This document shows positions 50,900-62,008 of a stretch of 64,000 bases of DNA, piece after piece; the first letter of the stretch is position 1; each line of letters opens with the position of its first letter. This DNA is from Brasenia schreberi (taxonomy: Eukaryota; Streptophyta; Magnoliopsida; Nymphaeales; Cabombaceae): NCBI GenBank assembly GCA_036023115.1, contig JAYKKT010000036.1, positions 5,729,501 through 5,793,500 on the forward strand, given 5' to 3'. Under the pieces are notes generated by a model. That model was not told where the DNA came from, ran no database searches, and worked only from the letters and a program-made list of their open reading frames with translations. Both the position numbers and the translations under genes were made by a program.

Positions 50900-52225
50900 G
50901 TTTTTCTGTGTAAAATCTGATCAACATATTCTTTTCTGCTTGTATATTTGTTAGATTTTAGATGAATCCACAAAGAAAAAACACAAAAGATTTTATCATC
51001 TCTCTCTCTCTCTCTCAAATACAACACGGAGGCTGTTCCTGCACATGACGTGCTGCTCCTTATTCTAAGCGAGGTTATTTTGAATGAAAGGTGAGTAGCA
51101 GTCGTGCGCACATACTCACATGCAAGCAGGCAATCATTTAAGGTGTGTGTGTTTTTAGCATTAGGGATGTAAGAACGGTGGTGGTGATGGTGGTGATTTT
51201 TTTATTATATAAAAATAGGCCATAGCAAACTCCAACATCCCTTTTAAGCATTTGAGTGCAAATATACGTTGATTTGAATAGTCAATCACATAAAACAACT
51301 ATGAAATTTTCAATATGTGCATGATCTTCATTAAATAACGGTGGAAATTCCATTGATTGGCTGAAAGATTATAATGTTGATACCAAAATCAAGCCTTCTC
51401 CCACCATGGTCAGCTACATGTATTCTGAGGGGCCATTGTTATAAAAATACCCAAAATTACTTCACATCACATTGTTAATCCTGCAGTTTAAAGTTTATAT
51501 CAGAGTAGCAGTGACCATAATTAGATCTTATTGGACTCAAATAATGTCAGTAGACTTTTTGCTTTATGATAGCAGCTAGTTATGTGCTAGCTAGCCTGTT
51601 CTATCTGCTCTCATCCTTCCAATAAGTTAGATCTAACGGCTGATACGAAACCTTGTGCCATTTCTATCTTGGAAGAAATCTGATACGGGGCCTGTTTTTA
51701 TGTGTTTGCGTACAAAACTAAGAATGGTCGAATGAAATTTCGTTTTATATATTTAAAAAAATTCTTACTAACTCGATTTAGGAAATTGTGAGTGGTATAT
51801 GATGGTGGTAATAAAGACCGTGGCAAGTGTTGATGATGGTAAAGGCAGTGGCGTATGGTGGTGATAATGGTGGCTGCAGGTGGTGATGAAGGCCATAGCC
51901 AACAGTTGGTAGTGGGAGTGAAGCAATTCTACATTGTCATCTTCGATGATGCTAATTGTGATCAATAATTAAGTGGGTTACGTAGTTATGATGGTAAAAG
52001 AAGCGGCGTAGGATGGTGATCATGATGATTATGGCAGTAGGATGTGGTGGTGGAAGATAATGGTGCCAATGCGCGACCATTCATGGTGGTAGTAAAGAGT
52101 ATAGGCAGATGTTGGTGGTTGTGGCAGAGCACCGCTGCAAAGGGTGGTCATAAAAGGTAAAATTTAAGTGAACGAGACAATTTTTTTAACCTGTTTTTTT
52201 ATTTGCAAATCATAATTAAATGAAA
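50900..52225. other. 3' flank of OVATE gene and GGT/GAT-rich stretch
   Basis: A CT run at 50998-51016 lies in the probable 3' UTR. 51160-51200 and 51790-52150 are low-complexity, rich in GGTGGT and GATGATGG words with no fixed period. No gene recognised. Confidence 0.5.
51790..52150. repeat. Degenerate GGTGGT/GATGGTGG low-complexity DNA
   Basis: Repeated GGTGGTGAT, GATGATGGT and GGTGGTAGT words. It looks like an old trinucleotide expansion that has diverged. Confidence 0.6.
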
Positions 52226-52242
52226 TACCTTATCAAAATGAT
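52226..52242. repeat. Target-site duplication of short RTE element, left
   Basis: TACCTTATCAAAATGAT, repeated exactly at 52861-52877. Confidence 0.95.
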
Positions 52243-52860
52243 AACTCCGCCCACGTAAGGAATCACTCTTGCATAGGAAGAGGGTTGTGTTAGGCTTCCG
52301 ACAGCCAGCATAAAACTTTATCGGATTTTTATAACATAGATTACAAAAATTATGAGCATTGCTTTGGGGCCTCCTTGCCTAGCGATGCGCTATAGAGCTC
52401 GAATACAGTGATAAGTAAGCAAGGGCCACTATATTTTTGCCTAAATGTAGTGAATCAATTGTATAGAGCAGCAATTAGGCCTGCCATGTTTTATGGTTGC
52501 ATCAACCTGTACAAAAGATGTTTGTGACAGAAATGAAGATGTTGAGACGGATGAGTGGTCATACAAGAAAAGATCGTCTACATAATGAGGTTATTAGAAA
52601 CAAATTAGGAGTGACACCAATAGACGATAAAATGAGAGAAGATCAAAAGAAGAACGTGTAAGAAGGTATGAAAAACTAAAATTGGAAAGTATCAAAAGAT
52701 ATAGAGGACGATCACAAAAGTGTTGGAAAGAAACAATAAAGAATGATCTAGCTTATTGTGAGGTAACTGCTAACATGGCACACGATAGGGATCCGTGGAA
52801 ACAAAAAATCCATGTAGCTGACCCTGTCTAGTATGGGAAAAGGCTTAGTTATTGTTGTTG
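52243..52860 (+). mobile_element. Internally deleted RTE LINE (618 bp), non-autonomous
   Basis: Keeps the family 5' leader (GGGTTGTGTTAGGCTTCCGACAGCCAGC, about 52273-52300) and the 3' end with TTG tail, but jumps at about 52452 from the leader straight to the last coding segment (GCAATTAGGCCTGCCATG). Two further small deletions occur near 52498 and 52636 relative to the 43288 copy. A perfect 17-bp duplication flanks it, so this short form was itself copied and inserted. It has no usable ORF and must have used enzymes from another element. Confidence 0.93.
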
Positions 52861-52877
52861 TACCTTATCAAAATGAT
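52861..52877. repeat. Target-site duplication of short RTE element, right
   Basis: Exact partner of 52226-52242, directly after the TTG tail. Confidence 0.95.
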
Positions 52878-53228
52878 CAGCTTAAACAAATAAAAAAGAT
52901 TATTAAAAATAAAAGAGAGTTACCTAAAGTATGACAGAAATGTGGCAAACTCCTTGTTTTGATGCTATATGTGGCTAGGCTAATCACATGGCATGCATGT
53001 GGGCGACAATATCTTGTTTTGAACTGTTAATATCTTCGTGACATATGAACATTAATTTATTTAATTGAATATGCAACCTGTGAAATGATCTCTTATTCAT
53101 AGTCTCATCATATTGAGGTTTAAGACGCACTCATCGCGTATACATGGAAACCCATGCTCGATCATCAGAAGATACTGATTGAGCCAATAGTCAGCTCAAG
53201 AAGCTCGCAAGCATAGTTGAGTTGTATG

Positions 53229-53232
<4 letters not shown>
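52878..53232. other. Intergenic, no gene seen
   Basis: AT-rich; nothing recognised. Confidence 0.5.

Positions 53233-53306
<74 letters not shown>
53233..53306. repeat. Compound (CA)n(TA)n microsatellite
   Basis: CA run 53233-53264 then TA run to 53306, ending at the MITE. Confidence 0.95.
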
Positions 53307-53307
<1 letters not shown>

Positions 53308-53309
<2 letters not shown>

Positions 53310-53392
53310 GTATATGCTAGTACACTTAAGTGCTAGGAAATCTAAATAAATCTCAATCATTTATCTTTGACGACGGATGATTAAAAAAATAA

Positions 53393-53430
<38 letters not shown>

Positions 53431-53525
53431 GGGTGTACTTTATTCACATAGGCACTTTTGATTTTTATATTTAAATTTGATATTTATTTGGATTTGCTAA
53501 CACCTAAGTATGCTAGCATATACCA
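53308..53525. mobile_element. Micron-like MITE with about 45-bp inverted repeats, between TA arrays
   Basis: The left end TGGTATATGCTAGTACAC and the reverse complement of the right end TGGTATATGCTAGCATAC stay alignable for about 45 bases. TA arrays lie on both sides (53264-53306 and 53534-53633), with another TA run inside (53397-53425). A MITE class called Micron is known from rice to sit in TA microsatellites; assignment here is by analogy. Confidence 0.75.
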
Positions 53526-53531
53526 ATTTTT

Positions 53532-53635
<104 letters not shown>

Positions 53636-53799
53636 TTTGTTTTATGCTAACAATATCACATACAAGTATACCTAAGCAATCTCAACTATTTAATTTGAAA
53701 GATGAATGCTTGATATTTAAATTTAAAAAGCAAAAATACACATTTACTTGTGTGAGTGTTTTAAATATATGTATAGGCATATGTAAATATGTATGTACT

Positions 53800-54010
53800 G
53801 ATTTGTGAGCTCAGCTGAACCTGATCACAACCCAAGCTTAACCAAAACAATCTTGGTCGCTCTGATCTCAGATGAGTGTGGCGAGCAAGCTCGATTTGTT
53901 TTGACATAACTCGATTTTGAGCCTGAAGATCAACTTGATCGAGCTCGAGCTGAGCATTTTGTTACGAATAGAGTGGAGATTCCTTGAGCTAGACTCAGCT
54001 CGAATAAAAC
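53800..54010. repeat. GAGCTCGAGC-rich repeat
   Basis: Contains TGAGCTCAGCTGAACCTGATC near the left and GATCGAGCTCGAGCTGAGC and GAGCTAGACTCAGCTCG near the right, partly inverted. It resembles a short interspersed element with palindromic composition; class not determined. Confidence 0.4.
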
Positions 54011-54483
54011 TCTAGTCATACGAATTAGATCGTTTGCTTAACGTACGTAAGCAATAAATGTGGGAGGTAATTAAAACTTAGTTCATGGTAGTGATGATTC
54101 TTGCTTATAATGGTATGTGGAGGTGTGGTATTATAGTAATGGCAATTCACAAAATTTTATCCTTCTCTCAATCAAAAAAAAAAAAGAAAGTGCTATTTGG
54201 GAGTAATGGAAGCTGAGTTGGGAATTATTAAAATATTTATTTAAATTAATGGTTGGATAAGTAATTTAAATCTTGGTACTTCACCATAATATTAAATTAA
54301 AAAGAAAGCCAGGGAAACTCTGAAAAAATTAAATAAAATAAAATTTTAAGGTACTTGCATTCGCGAATTGAGGGCTTCAAAGCATTCGAGGAACCATGGC
54401 TCTTCAGACTAATGGGTCCTTCAACCTAGAGGTCAAGAGTTCAATACAGTGTGCCAATAAGAAAAAAAAAACACTTGACACAG

Positions 54484-54660
54484 AGAGAACTAGCTCACCT
54501 GGTGAGGGAGTCGACTCACAAGCTGAAGATCACGGGTTTGATAAGTAGTTCAGGCATGCATCTCGCTTTAGCTCTCTTGTTTTGCTTAAGCAGGGTCTCA
54601 AGTTTGTCTTGTGAGATACTGCTGGTTTTATCCCAAAAAAAGGAGAAACACTGCCATGGA
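54484..54660 (+). repeat. tRNA-derived SINE-like element
   Basis: ACTAGCTCACCTGGTGAGG (54489 on) resembles an A box and CACGGGTTTGATAAG (54531-54545) a B box, about 40 bases apart, as in a tRNA-derived RNA polymerase III promoter. ACTCACAAGCTG between them matches the minus-strand copy at 61331-61380. Not a functional tRNA: no cloverleaf or anticodon arm could be confirmed. Confidence 0.5.
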
Positions 54661-55044
54661 TGCTAATTTGTTAAATATTCTTGATAAAATTTACTGCAGG
54701 ATTTGGAATAAGTTTTCTTTGTGATCCAAAACACAAACGCAAGTTATCTTCCTTATAAATTAACAAGAACAATTGGGCACCACTTTAGATTATAAAGATG
54801 GATTACATGCTAATATAAAAAGCATCATAAATAAAATATGACTTTTCTTCTATAATTGAAGAACATCATATAATTTTGATTATTGAATAAAACGAATTGC
54901 TCCTTCAAGTTCAAAAATTATCGTTTCATTGTAATTTTGTTGTAAAATCAAACTCCTGGCCTCTTGGCGACACTTACTCATTTAAGTAATTGGATCAGCC
55001 TAACTGAAAGGAATTATCTAAATCCAGCTTCACCCTTACGGAGA

Positions 55045-55165
55045 GTGTTAGCTTAATGACAGCGCTCGCCGCTCGCTCTAGCATCGTTGTTGAAGATGGG
55101 GAGTTTGAGTCTTGGAGAATGCATGTGTAAATGTGTGTTAGGCTTTGGCTTCCTCTTGGAACCAA
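55045..55165 (+). repeat. tRNA-derived SINE-like element
   Basis: GTTAGCTTAATGAC (55047-55060) as A box and GGGAGTTTGAGTCT (55099-55112) as B box, followed by the ATGTGTGTTAGGCTTTGGCTTC body shared with 36365-36460, ending near an A-run (55166-55174) like a short poly(A) tail. Confidence 0.55.
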
Positions 55166-55415
55166 AAAAAAAAATCGGCTTCACCCAAAAATGGAGAAAG
55201 GTTTATTTCATTGGTGAGAATTTGGTGAAAGGGGCTATTGAGCTAAAACATGGTTGTAATCTCTTGTTTAACCGTTGTTTTTCGAAAGAATGAGTGTAAT
55301 AATAATATGTTTTTTTTGAAACTTTATTTTTTTCAAAATTATAGTCATGCAACAAAAAAACAATAAATAGGCATGAGGGAGTATGTTAGAGATATGTAAG
55401 AACCGGATTTCCTCT

Positions 55416-55419
<4 letters not shown>

Positions 55420-55511
<92 letters not shown>
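55420..55511. repeat. Compound (TA)n(GA)n microsatellite
   Basis: About 26 TA units then about 20 GA units, immediately left of a GGTTCC-rich element. Confidence 0.95.
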
Positions 55512-55514
<3 letters not shown>

Positions 55515-55534
55515 TTGGTAATGACCTCTCACCC

Positions 55535-55874
55535 CAACCAAACTGGTTCAAACCATAATTGGATCAGGCCAGAAACCGGATTCAGTCGATCCAAGAACTA
55601 CCCAGTTTAGTTTCAGTTTCACTTTTCATGAAACCAAAACTGGGTCAGAATTGGAACCACCATTGCAGATTGGGCATCCGAAGATAGTTGATAAGCAAAC
55701 CTTCACTTCCATATTTTTTTTACTTTTTTCTAATTTTGTTTTTAAATATTTTTTAATATTAAACAATTTAAAACTCAAACCAACGATTTCAAACAAGAAC
55801 CGGAATTGGACTTGTCTCAATTTGGTTTCGGGTTTTGGTTCTATGACCAATTTGTTCGAAACAGGCCATGTCTA
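55535..55874. repeat. GGTTCC-rich inverted-repeat element, copy 5
   Basis: Rich in AACCAAACTGG/GGTTTTGG words, ending ACAGGCCATGTCTA at 55874. The left end is obscured by the GA microsatellite. Confidence 0.55.
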
Positions 55875-56361
55875 CTCCATGAAGCTCCCCTCGTAAATTT
55901 CACTGTCATTAATGAAATTTTTGTTTTTGGTGGAAAAGAAAACGTTAATGTTAATTAATGTATGAGTCGGGTCTACTCCTCGAGAACTGGATTTGTGCAA
56001 CTACCACGATCTGAAACTCGGTGCAAAGAAAGATTCCGTTCCCCAACGGAAGCTTCTAATCCCTGATTAAAAGGTGACACGCTTTACTAAACATGACACG
56101 TGACACGTCATACTTTCATGACTACCATTGACTGGCATATGGGATCGGATCGATCAAGGTGGTCCTGAATCCGGATCCGAATACGATAGACCAAGTTTTA
56201 ACTTTTAATTGTGGAGTTGCCGTTAGGTCCAAACCATATCCAACATATTATAATCGGATCTGGACCCGATTTGGATTATAAGAATCAAGCGGATAAGGAG
56301 GTTGGCAACAAGGGGGATCACATGTAAAGACCGCTGGTCGATGCAGGACAATAGTGTGGAG
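55875..56361. other. Intergenic, no gene seen
   Basis: Contains repeated GACACGTGACACG wording (56090-56110) and GGATCGGATCGATC; nothing coding recognised. Confidence 0.5.
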
Positions 56362-56695
56362 TAGACATGTTCGGTCCGGAACCGGTTTGGTGATTTGAGT
56401 CGAACCCAATCAGGCTAGAAACTGGCAGAACCTACTCCCGGTTCGGTTAAGATTTCTCCCTCGATGGAAGCAGACCCACCAGCCAGACCGCCGATATAAT
56501 TCCTTTGTAATTTTTTTGTTTTTATTCTTAAAATTATTTTCATGGTTTTTAGTTGGTTTTGTGTTTGGAACAAAACCGAAAATGGAACCGTCAGTTTGAA
56601 ACCATAACCAGAAGCATCCTGGTACCAAGAGAACCGAAACCAACGGCTTTTAACTACCAGCTGCATACCGGACCTAGAATGGAGTCCCATATCTA
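56362..56695. repeat. GGTTCC-rich inverted-repeat element, copy 6
   Basis: Left end TAGACATGTTCGG and right end CCCATATCTA are imperfect inverted repeats. Interior GGTTCGG, GGAACC and AAACCG words. Confidence 0.6.
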
Positions 56696-56951
56696 GAGTC
56701 AGTTTCAGGGTATGTTTTTAGAGAAATAAATGTTGGTAAGTAATTAAATATTTTTGTATTTCTTCATATAAATATTAAATAAAATATATCTTTATGGAAA
56801 GCTTGAATGCTTGAATGCTGATAGGAAAGGCCAAAACTAGATTTGATTCATACAAAGTAATCGAATCCATATATTTGGTATCCATTGGAAAATATCCAAA
56901 AAAAACATAATCCGAATCCAAATAGTATTCACATACAGATACACTTTAAGT
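56696..56951. other. Intergenic, no gene seen
   Basis: AT-rich spacer between two copies of the same repeat family. Confidence 0.5.
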
Positions 56952-57299
56952 TAGACATGGCCGAATACAACTAAACTAGAACTGCCGGTTCTAGTTACTC
57001 TGTAACTTAGAACCATGATCCAACAGGCCCGGTGCCGGCTCCAATTACGGTTTTGAAACCACCAGTTCTAAGGGGTTATAGTTTAGTCGTAAACAGCTTG
57101 GAACCGGGAAAAATTTTAAAAACAATTTTTCAAATGGTTTGGAACTGTCGGTTCTGGTTTTGAGAACCAGAACCAAACAGTGTGCTCTATAGTTTCGGGC
57201 TCAGTCCAGATCCGGTTTCGTTGGTTTCCCTTTCAGCCAGTTTCTGCCCGGTAGGAACAGTCGGGCCGGTTCCAAACCGGCCATGTCTAGGTTAGGTTA
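56952..57299. mobile_element. GGTTCC-rich inverted-repeat element, copy 7 (best preserved)
   Basis: Left end TAGACATGGCCG and right end CGGCCATGTCTA are perfect 12-bp inverted repeats enclosing 348 bp. No ORF with recognisable similarity. No clear target duplication: the eight bases on each side match at five positions only. A non-autonomous DNA transposon (MITE) is the best reading; superfamily unknown. Confidence 0.7.
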
Positions 57300-57714
57300 C
57301 AGAATACGATTGAATGGTTTTGGATTTGGATCTTCCATTGAGAACCCTATCATATGTTTTGCTTTCACAAGTTTCCCATAACCTCTGATCCAGTTATATT
57401 GCTGAAAAGGTTGCGATTGCTGACGTTTCACATGAATTCTTTAATTGTGTTGTAAATATTTCTCTTATCAACTCTATCTAACCTTACTGCGGCCGATCAT
57501 TGAATGGTGGATGAACGGCATTGATGACCTTATTAGAGCACAGACCATCTATAATAGTTATATTTGAAGGGCACTGACTTTTATATGTACCCATTAATGT
57601 AGAATATTGCAGTAAAAGAATAGCTCATACATATTTTCATCTGAAAATATTCAAGAACAAATATTATTTTGGCCGGTGGGATTCGTTTGCCTGCATTTCC
57701 GCATGCACAAATAT
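57300..57714. other. Intergenic, no gene seen
   Basis: No recognised feature. Confidence 0.5.
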
Positions 57715-58055
57715 TATTTTGGATATATAGACACTGGGGATGCTCTATATATTATTATGCAGAAGGAAGTTAATTTAGAATCAGAATGGAACTGAAACAA
57801 TGTTTGTTATTCGTTCATCCGCAGTGAAGTTATGGGAATTACACACACACTCTCTCTCTTTCACACACACACGCAGAGGTTAAGCTGCATATTCTGCACC
57901 AAGTATTATTTTGGGATCCTGACACTAGAAACTCTCATTAAACTATTATACAGAAGGAAAATTTGTCTGCTTCAATCCTTTGAATAAGCAAGAGTTCAAC
58001 TGGTTACAGGCTGGAATGGAATTGTTACATTGTTGTCGGTGCATATGCAATGAAG

Positions 58056-58101
<46 letters not shown>

Positions 58102-58313
58102 GCGCGCGCGCGCACTCTTTCCCCCCCCCCCCCCACACACACACACACACAGGTTGCTCTGCATATTCTGCAGCAGGTTTTATTTTGGGATCCTGACACT
58201 AGAAACTCTCAGTAAACTATTATACAGATGGAACAATTGTCTGCTTCAATCCTTTGAATAAGCAAGAATTCAACTGGTTACAGGTTACAATGGAATTGTT
58301 ACATTGTTGTTGG
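57715..58313 (+). repeat. Three-copy tandem repeat with embedded microsatellites
   Basis: Two close copies, 57877-58039 and 58151-58313, share CTGCATATTCTGCA, TTTTGGGATCCTGACACTAG and the GAATAAGCAAGA.TTCAACTGG stretch; offset 274 bases. An older third copy starts near 57715 (TATTATTTTGG..GACACTGGGGATGCTC..AGAAGGAAG). Between copies lie CT (58052-58080), CA, CG (58101-58112), a C run (58121-58133) and CA (58134-58150) microsatellites. Confidence 0.85.
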
Positions 58314-58329
58314 ACATCTCTCTCTCTCT

Positions 58330-58361
<32 letters not shown>

Positions 58362-58846
58362 ATATATATTGCAAATTAAGTTTGACCAGAGTACGGTAGG
58401 TTTGAAGAAGAGTCAAATTCGACGGACTGATTGACAGAATCAGAAATTGCCGGTAAATCATACATTAAACACTGTTTAGCCTCCAATGTAGAAGGGAATG
58501 AAATGCATGCTTTCATGATCAAGAAAGGTGATCATCGTTGTACATAGGGCTGGCTATAAGACACGTTAAGATGACAAAGGACATCCACATGGGAAGTCTC
58601 TCTTTTCATCCCAATTTAAGTAACACGAAAAACTCGTGTCGTGTTAGGGTTGAGCTATTTTGACTCGTATATAAAGACACGACAAGAACCCGAAGGAGAG
58701 ACAGTTTCTGGCAACATAATGCCTGAGCTAGAGATCCTGGAAATTTCATTCCGTGTCCACCCAAACCAACCTGAAAAGAACTCATAGCTTTAACTTCCAC
58801 GCAATATCACTTTTATATTCCCTCTCTCAAAATAAACACGAGAGAT
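58314..58846. other. Intergenic, microsatellite and small repeats
   Basis: CT/TA compound at 58316-58368. 58544-58690 contains AGGGCTGGCTATAAGACACG and several ACACGA/TCGTGT words, suggesting a small hAT-like MITE; not resolved. No gene recognised. Confidence 0.4.
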
Positions 58847-59378
58847 AAATACAACAACAAGATGACTTCAGCTACATGAATTTTTTGTTTTCATAGAGGC
58901 CGATCATGTGTGGTGTCGGCAGTTAATTCAACATAAGTAGATTATTCTTTATTGTTTCTTTTCAATATTTTTGTGTTTTTTCTCTTTCTCTTTTAACATT
59001 TTTTTCTCGTACCGTGGAGCTTGTTGTCCTCATCTTTGTACATGTTCAAACCATCTTAAACAATTTTATCTCATTTTATCATATATACTTTTAATTTGTT
59101 TCTAATATAACCTCATTATCTATATGGTCTTTTCTTATGTGATCACTCATCTATCCTAGTATTTTTATTTTTATTAGGGACATATTTTGTACATATTGAC
59201 GATTAACTACCCAATACTTAGAACTATTAACATAGCAGGTCTAACTGTTGCTCTATAATATTTACCATTCAACTTTAATGATATCTTCTTGTCACATTGA
59301 ATACATGATGCACATCTCCATTTTAACTAACCTATATTAATTCTATGCATAACATCACCATCAATTTTTCTATCACGT
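58847..59378 (-). mobile_element. RTE-type LINE 3' fragment
   Basis: Minus-strand LINE with its TTG tail at the left (ACAACAACAAG at 58851) and the region up to the KYLGSI-type block near 59378. It parallels 6400-6750 in order and orientation (for example TCAACATAAGTAGATTATTCTTTATTGTTTCTTT-like wording in both), but is more diverged. 5' truncated. Confidence 0.8.
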
Positions 59379-59934
59379 GAAGAGTCCATCAGCTCCCTTG
59401 ATGACCCACATAGATATCTCGTTTGTTAGTGTCCATTTTGTGTCCATCCGTGTCCAATTCAAGTAATTCCCCCTTGACCGATGCCAATTAGAGCAGAAAT
59501 CGATGATCTCTCAGATTCAAACATTCATCGATCTCCGATCACTTGCACTCTCAATTCATTCATCACATGATCGTGTATTCTATTAAGACAATTATCACAT
59601 CAGCATCATTTTCATCAAGTAGAACCCATTAAGTAATTTTCAATATCCTTTTGTTTTCAGCTGAACACATCCTTTTTCTGCTCTGGGAGTGGGGAGAACT
59701 ATGTATTATAGCCCACAAATTCAACCATAACCTATAAGTCAGTCTAGTCAATGATGTTCGACCTATAGATGGATGTGTTGTATTATATGATCATATATAT
59801 TGTTATTGGACCATTAAAATTTTTAAGTTATTGTGAAAGGGTCAAAGCCATTAATATTGTATTAATGTGTGCATTTTCCTTGATTATGAGACCCAAATTC
59901 AAGTTAATTTATGTGCAAGCTGGGACTAGTGAGG
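59379..59934. other. Intergenic, no gene seen
   Basis: No recognised feature. Confidence 0.5.
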
Positions 59935-60496
59935 TTGTAATCATGATTGTGTGTTTAACCGGTGACGGGTACTAATACTTGGGTTTCCATGCAAGGCAAA
60001 GTAACAAGAAGAGAGAGAATGAGATACTTGGTTTTTTGTGCGGAGTTCTTGAGGCCACCTTCGCCTAGTGTTGAATTTTTTCACTCAAATTTGGCGTATG
60101 GAACCATTGATCCACACTAACGATGCGTTTGATGTGTAACGAAACTTAAAACTATGAGCACAATAAAAAATCAAGGTTCAATTCTCCTAGAACCTAATAT
60201 AATCCACATGAGCTTGTAATCATGATTGTGTGTTTAACCAGTGACGAGTACTAATACTTAGGTTTCCATTCAAGGCAAAGTAACAACACGAGAGAGAATG
60301 AGGTACTTGGTTTTTTGTGTGGAACTCTTAGTCCAATTCTTGAGGCCACCTTGGCCTGGTATTGAATTTTTTCACTCAAATTTGGTGTATGAAACCATTG
60401 ATCGAGACTAACGATGAGTTTGATGTTTGATGTGGAACGAAACTTAAAACTATGAGCATAAAAAATGAAGGTTCAATTCTCCTAAAACCTAATATA
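59935..60496 (+). repeat. Tandem duplication, two units of about 280 bp
   Basis: Unit 1 59935-60213, unit 2 60214-60496. Both begin TTGTAATCATGATTGTGTG and end AACCTAATATA. Unit 2 has small insertions (for example CTCTTAGTCCAATT) and scattered substitutions. No coding frame is kept. Confidence 0.92.
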
Positions 60497-60499
60497 TTC

Positions 60500-61318
60500 T
60501 TTACTCCGCTAAGGTGAAGATTTGTATTATATTGGCCTTGGGGGCATTTTGTCTAGAGGGCCACCTTCTCCCTTTTGCTTTTGTTGCTTTCCATTCCCTG
60601 CACGTGTCATAGAAAGCTACCTCTCATACAACCACTAGTTGGTCACTCTCAGCCTCAATCAAGAAAACCCCACTCACTACACAAGCCAAAAGAGTCGGTT
60701 GTAAGGAACGAAGCCATCAATTATACACCACAGCGAGCATCCAAGGTTCCCAAACTGATCTTGACACGATTTACGGAATCGTGTTTTGAATATGGGATAC
60801 GAGACACATGACACGTTCGACACGTTAGGTCCAAGTAAATGGGAAATTATCAAAACATTCACGTCAACTTCTTTTGAAATATTCGTGAAAGTCCTTATCA
60901 TTAATGTAAATTGAGTTTTTTGTTCATTTGGTATCTGTAATATATTTGAGATCTCAGTTCGTGTCCGCGTGTTTAATGTACATCCAATCCCAGTCTGGTC
61001 CGTGTCTTGTAACATATACTGTCAAGAGTAGGCACCAACATACGAATAGAGGGCCCATTCATGGCACCTACCTTTAGAATATCTAGTCCTATGTAGGACA
61101 ACATTCAGCAGGGACTTGGTGGTTCTGATTGAGAGATATTGATATAATACATTTCATAATGTTGTTGATGAAAGAAATTAATCATAATTCCAATTTATGG
61201 ACATCAATCAAAGCAACTCTATTGGTGCCATTGATGCCAATCTCTCTCTCTCTCTCTCTCGCGTGGAAGATCAGTCTTTTATATGGACTGTCATTATGAA
61301 CACTTTTTTTTATCTTTC
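60500..61318. other. Intergenic, possible MITE at about 60795-61012
   Basis: ATACGAGACACATGACACG near the left and ACAAGACACGGACCAG (reverse complement of the right end) may be imperfect inverted ends. A CT run lies at 61241-61260. No gene recognised. Confidence 0.35.
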
Positions 61319-61400
61319 TGTTACAACAAGGGATCGAACTCGAAACCTGCAACTTGTGAGTTGAGTGCTATGCTAGGTCAAGTGCAGGCACTGTCGTTCT
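61319..61400 (-). repeat. tRNA-derived SINE-like fragment
   Basis: On the minus strand, TGACCTAGCATA (61380-61369) as A box and CGAGTTCGATCCC (61342-61330), a near-perfect B box, with ACTCACAAGTTGCAGG between. It matches the middle of 54484-54545. Confidence 0.5.
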
Positions 61401-61959
61401 GTTTCATGACTGACCTTGCAATGGTACTACCTACCACTTGGCATCAAGCTTCAGCCTCTCCATTGTACCCAAAAAAAAGGCATAACATGATGTTGACGCT
61501 AAAAATTGTAAGATCTTCGTGTCATTTTAAGGTGTCTCGTTTGGACAACACGTTCCTTAGACTGAAAAAAAAACTTTTATTATAATTTATAATACAAAAT
61601 GTTTATTTAGTATAGATATTTTTTTTGTTTTGATATTGGTGCTTGCAGTGATGTGAGACCTAATCTACCTGTTGAGATCATGGTGGTGATTAGTAGAAAT
61701 GTGGTGGACACGGAGATGATTTCAGTCTTGAAAGGAACGTAACGCAGCCCCCTCTTGAAATAATTAATTTGCCATCATTGTCTCAATGCTTCTGCCACTG
61801 CCATTAAAGGCACCACCCGTTTTACAAAACACTGATTCATCATAACTCAACGTGAACTCCAGAGAGTGGAAATTGGATCAGTGAGGGGGAAAGCGAGCAA
61901 TATGAGAGAAAAACAAGCACTCATTATGATGCATTGTCGCCTTTACTGAACCTTATGGC

Positions 61960-62008
<49 letters not shown>

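Larger units (their letters stand above)
54011..55418. other. Intergenic with SINE-like fragments
   Basis: No protein-coding gene recognised. Two tRNA-like fragments are listed separately. Confidence 0.5.

Noticed and set aside
54489..54545. Functional tRNA gene
   Set aside because: A-box and B-box-like words are present, but no cloverleaf with a proper anticodon arm could be drawn; a SINE-like element explains it better.
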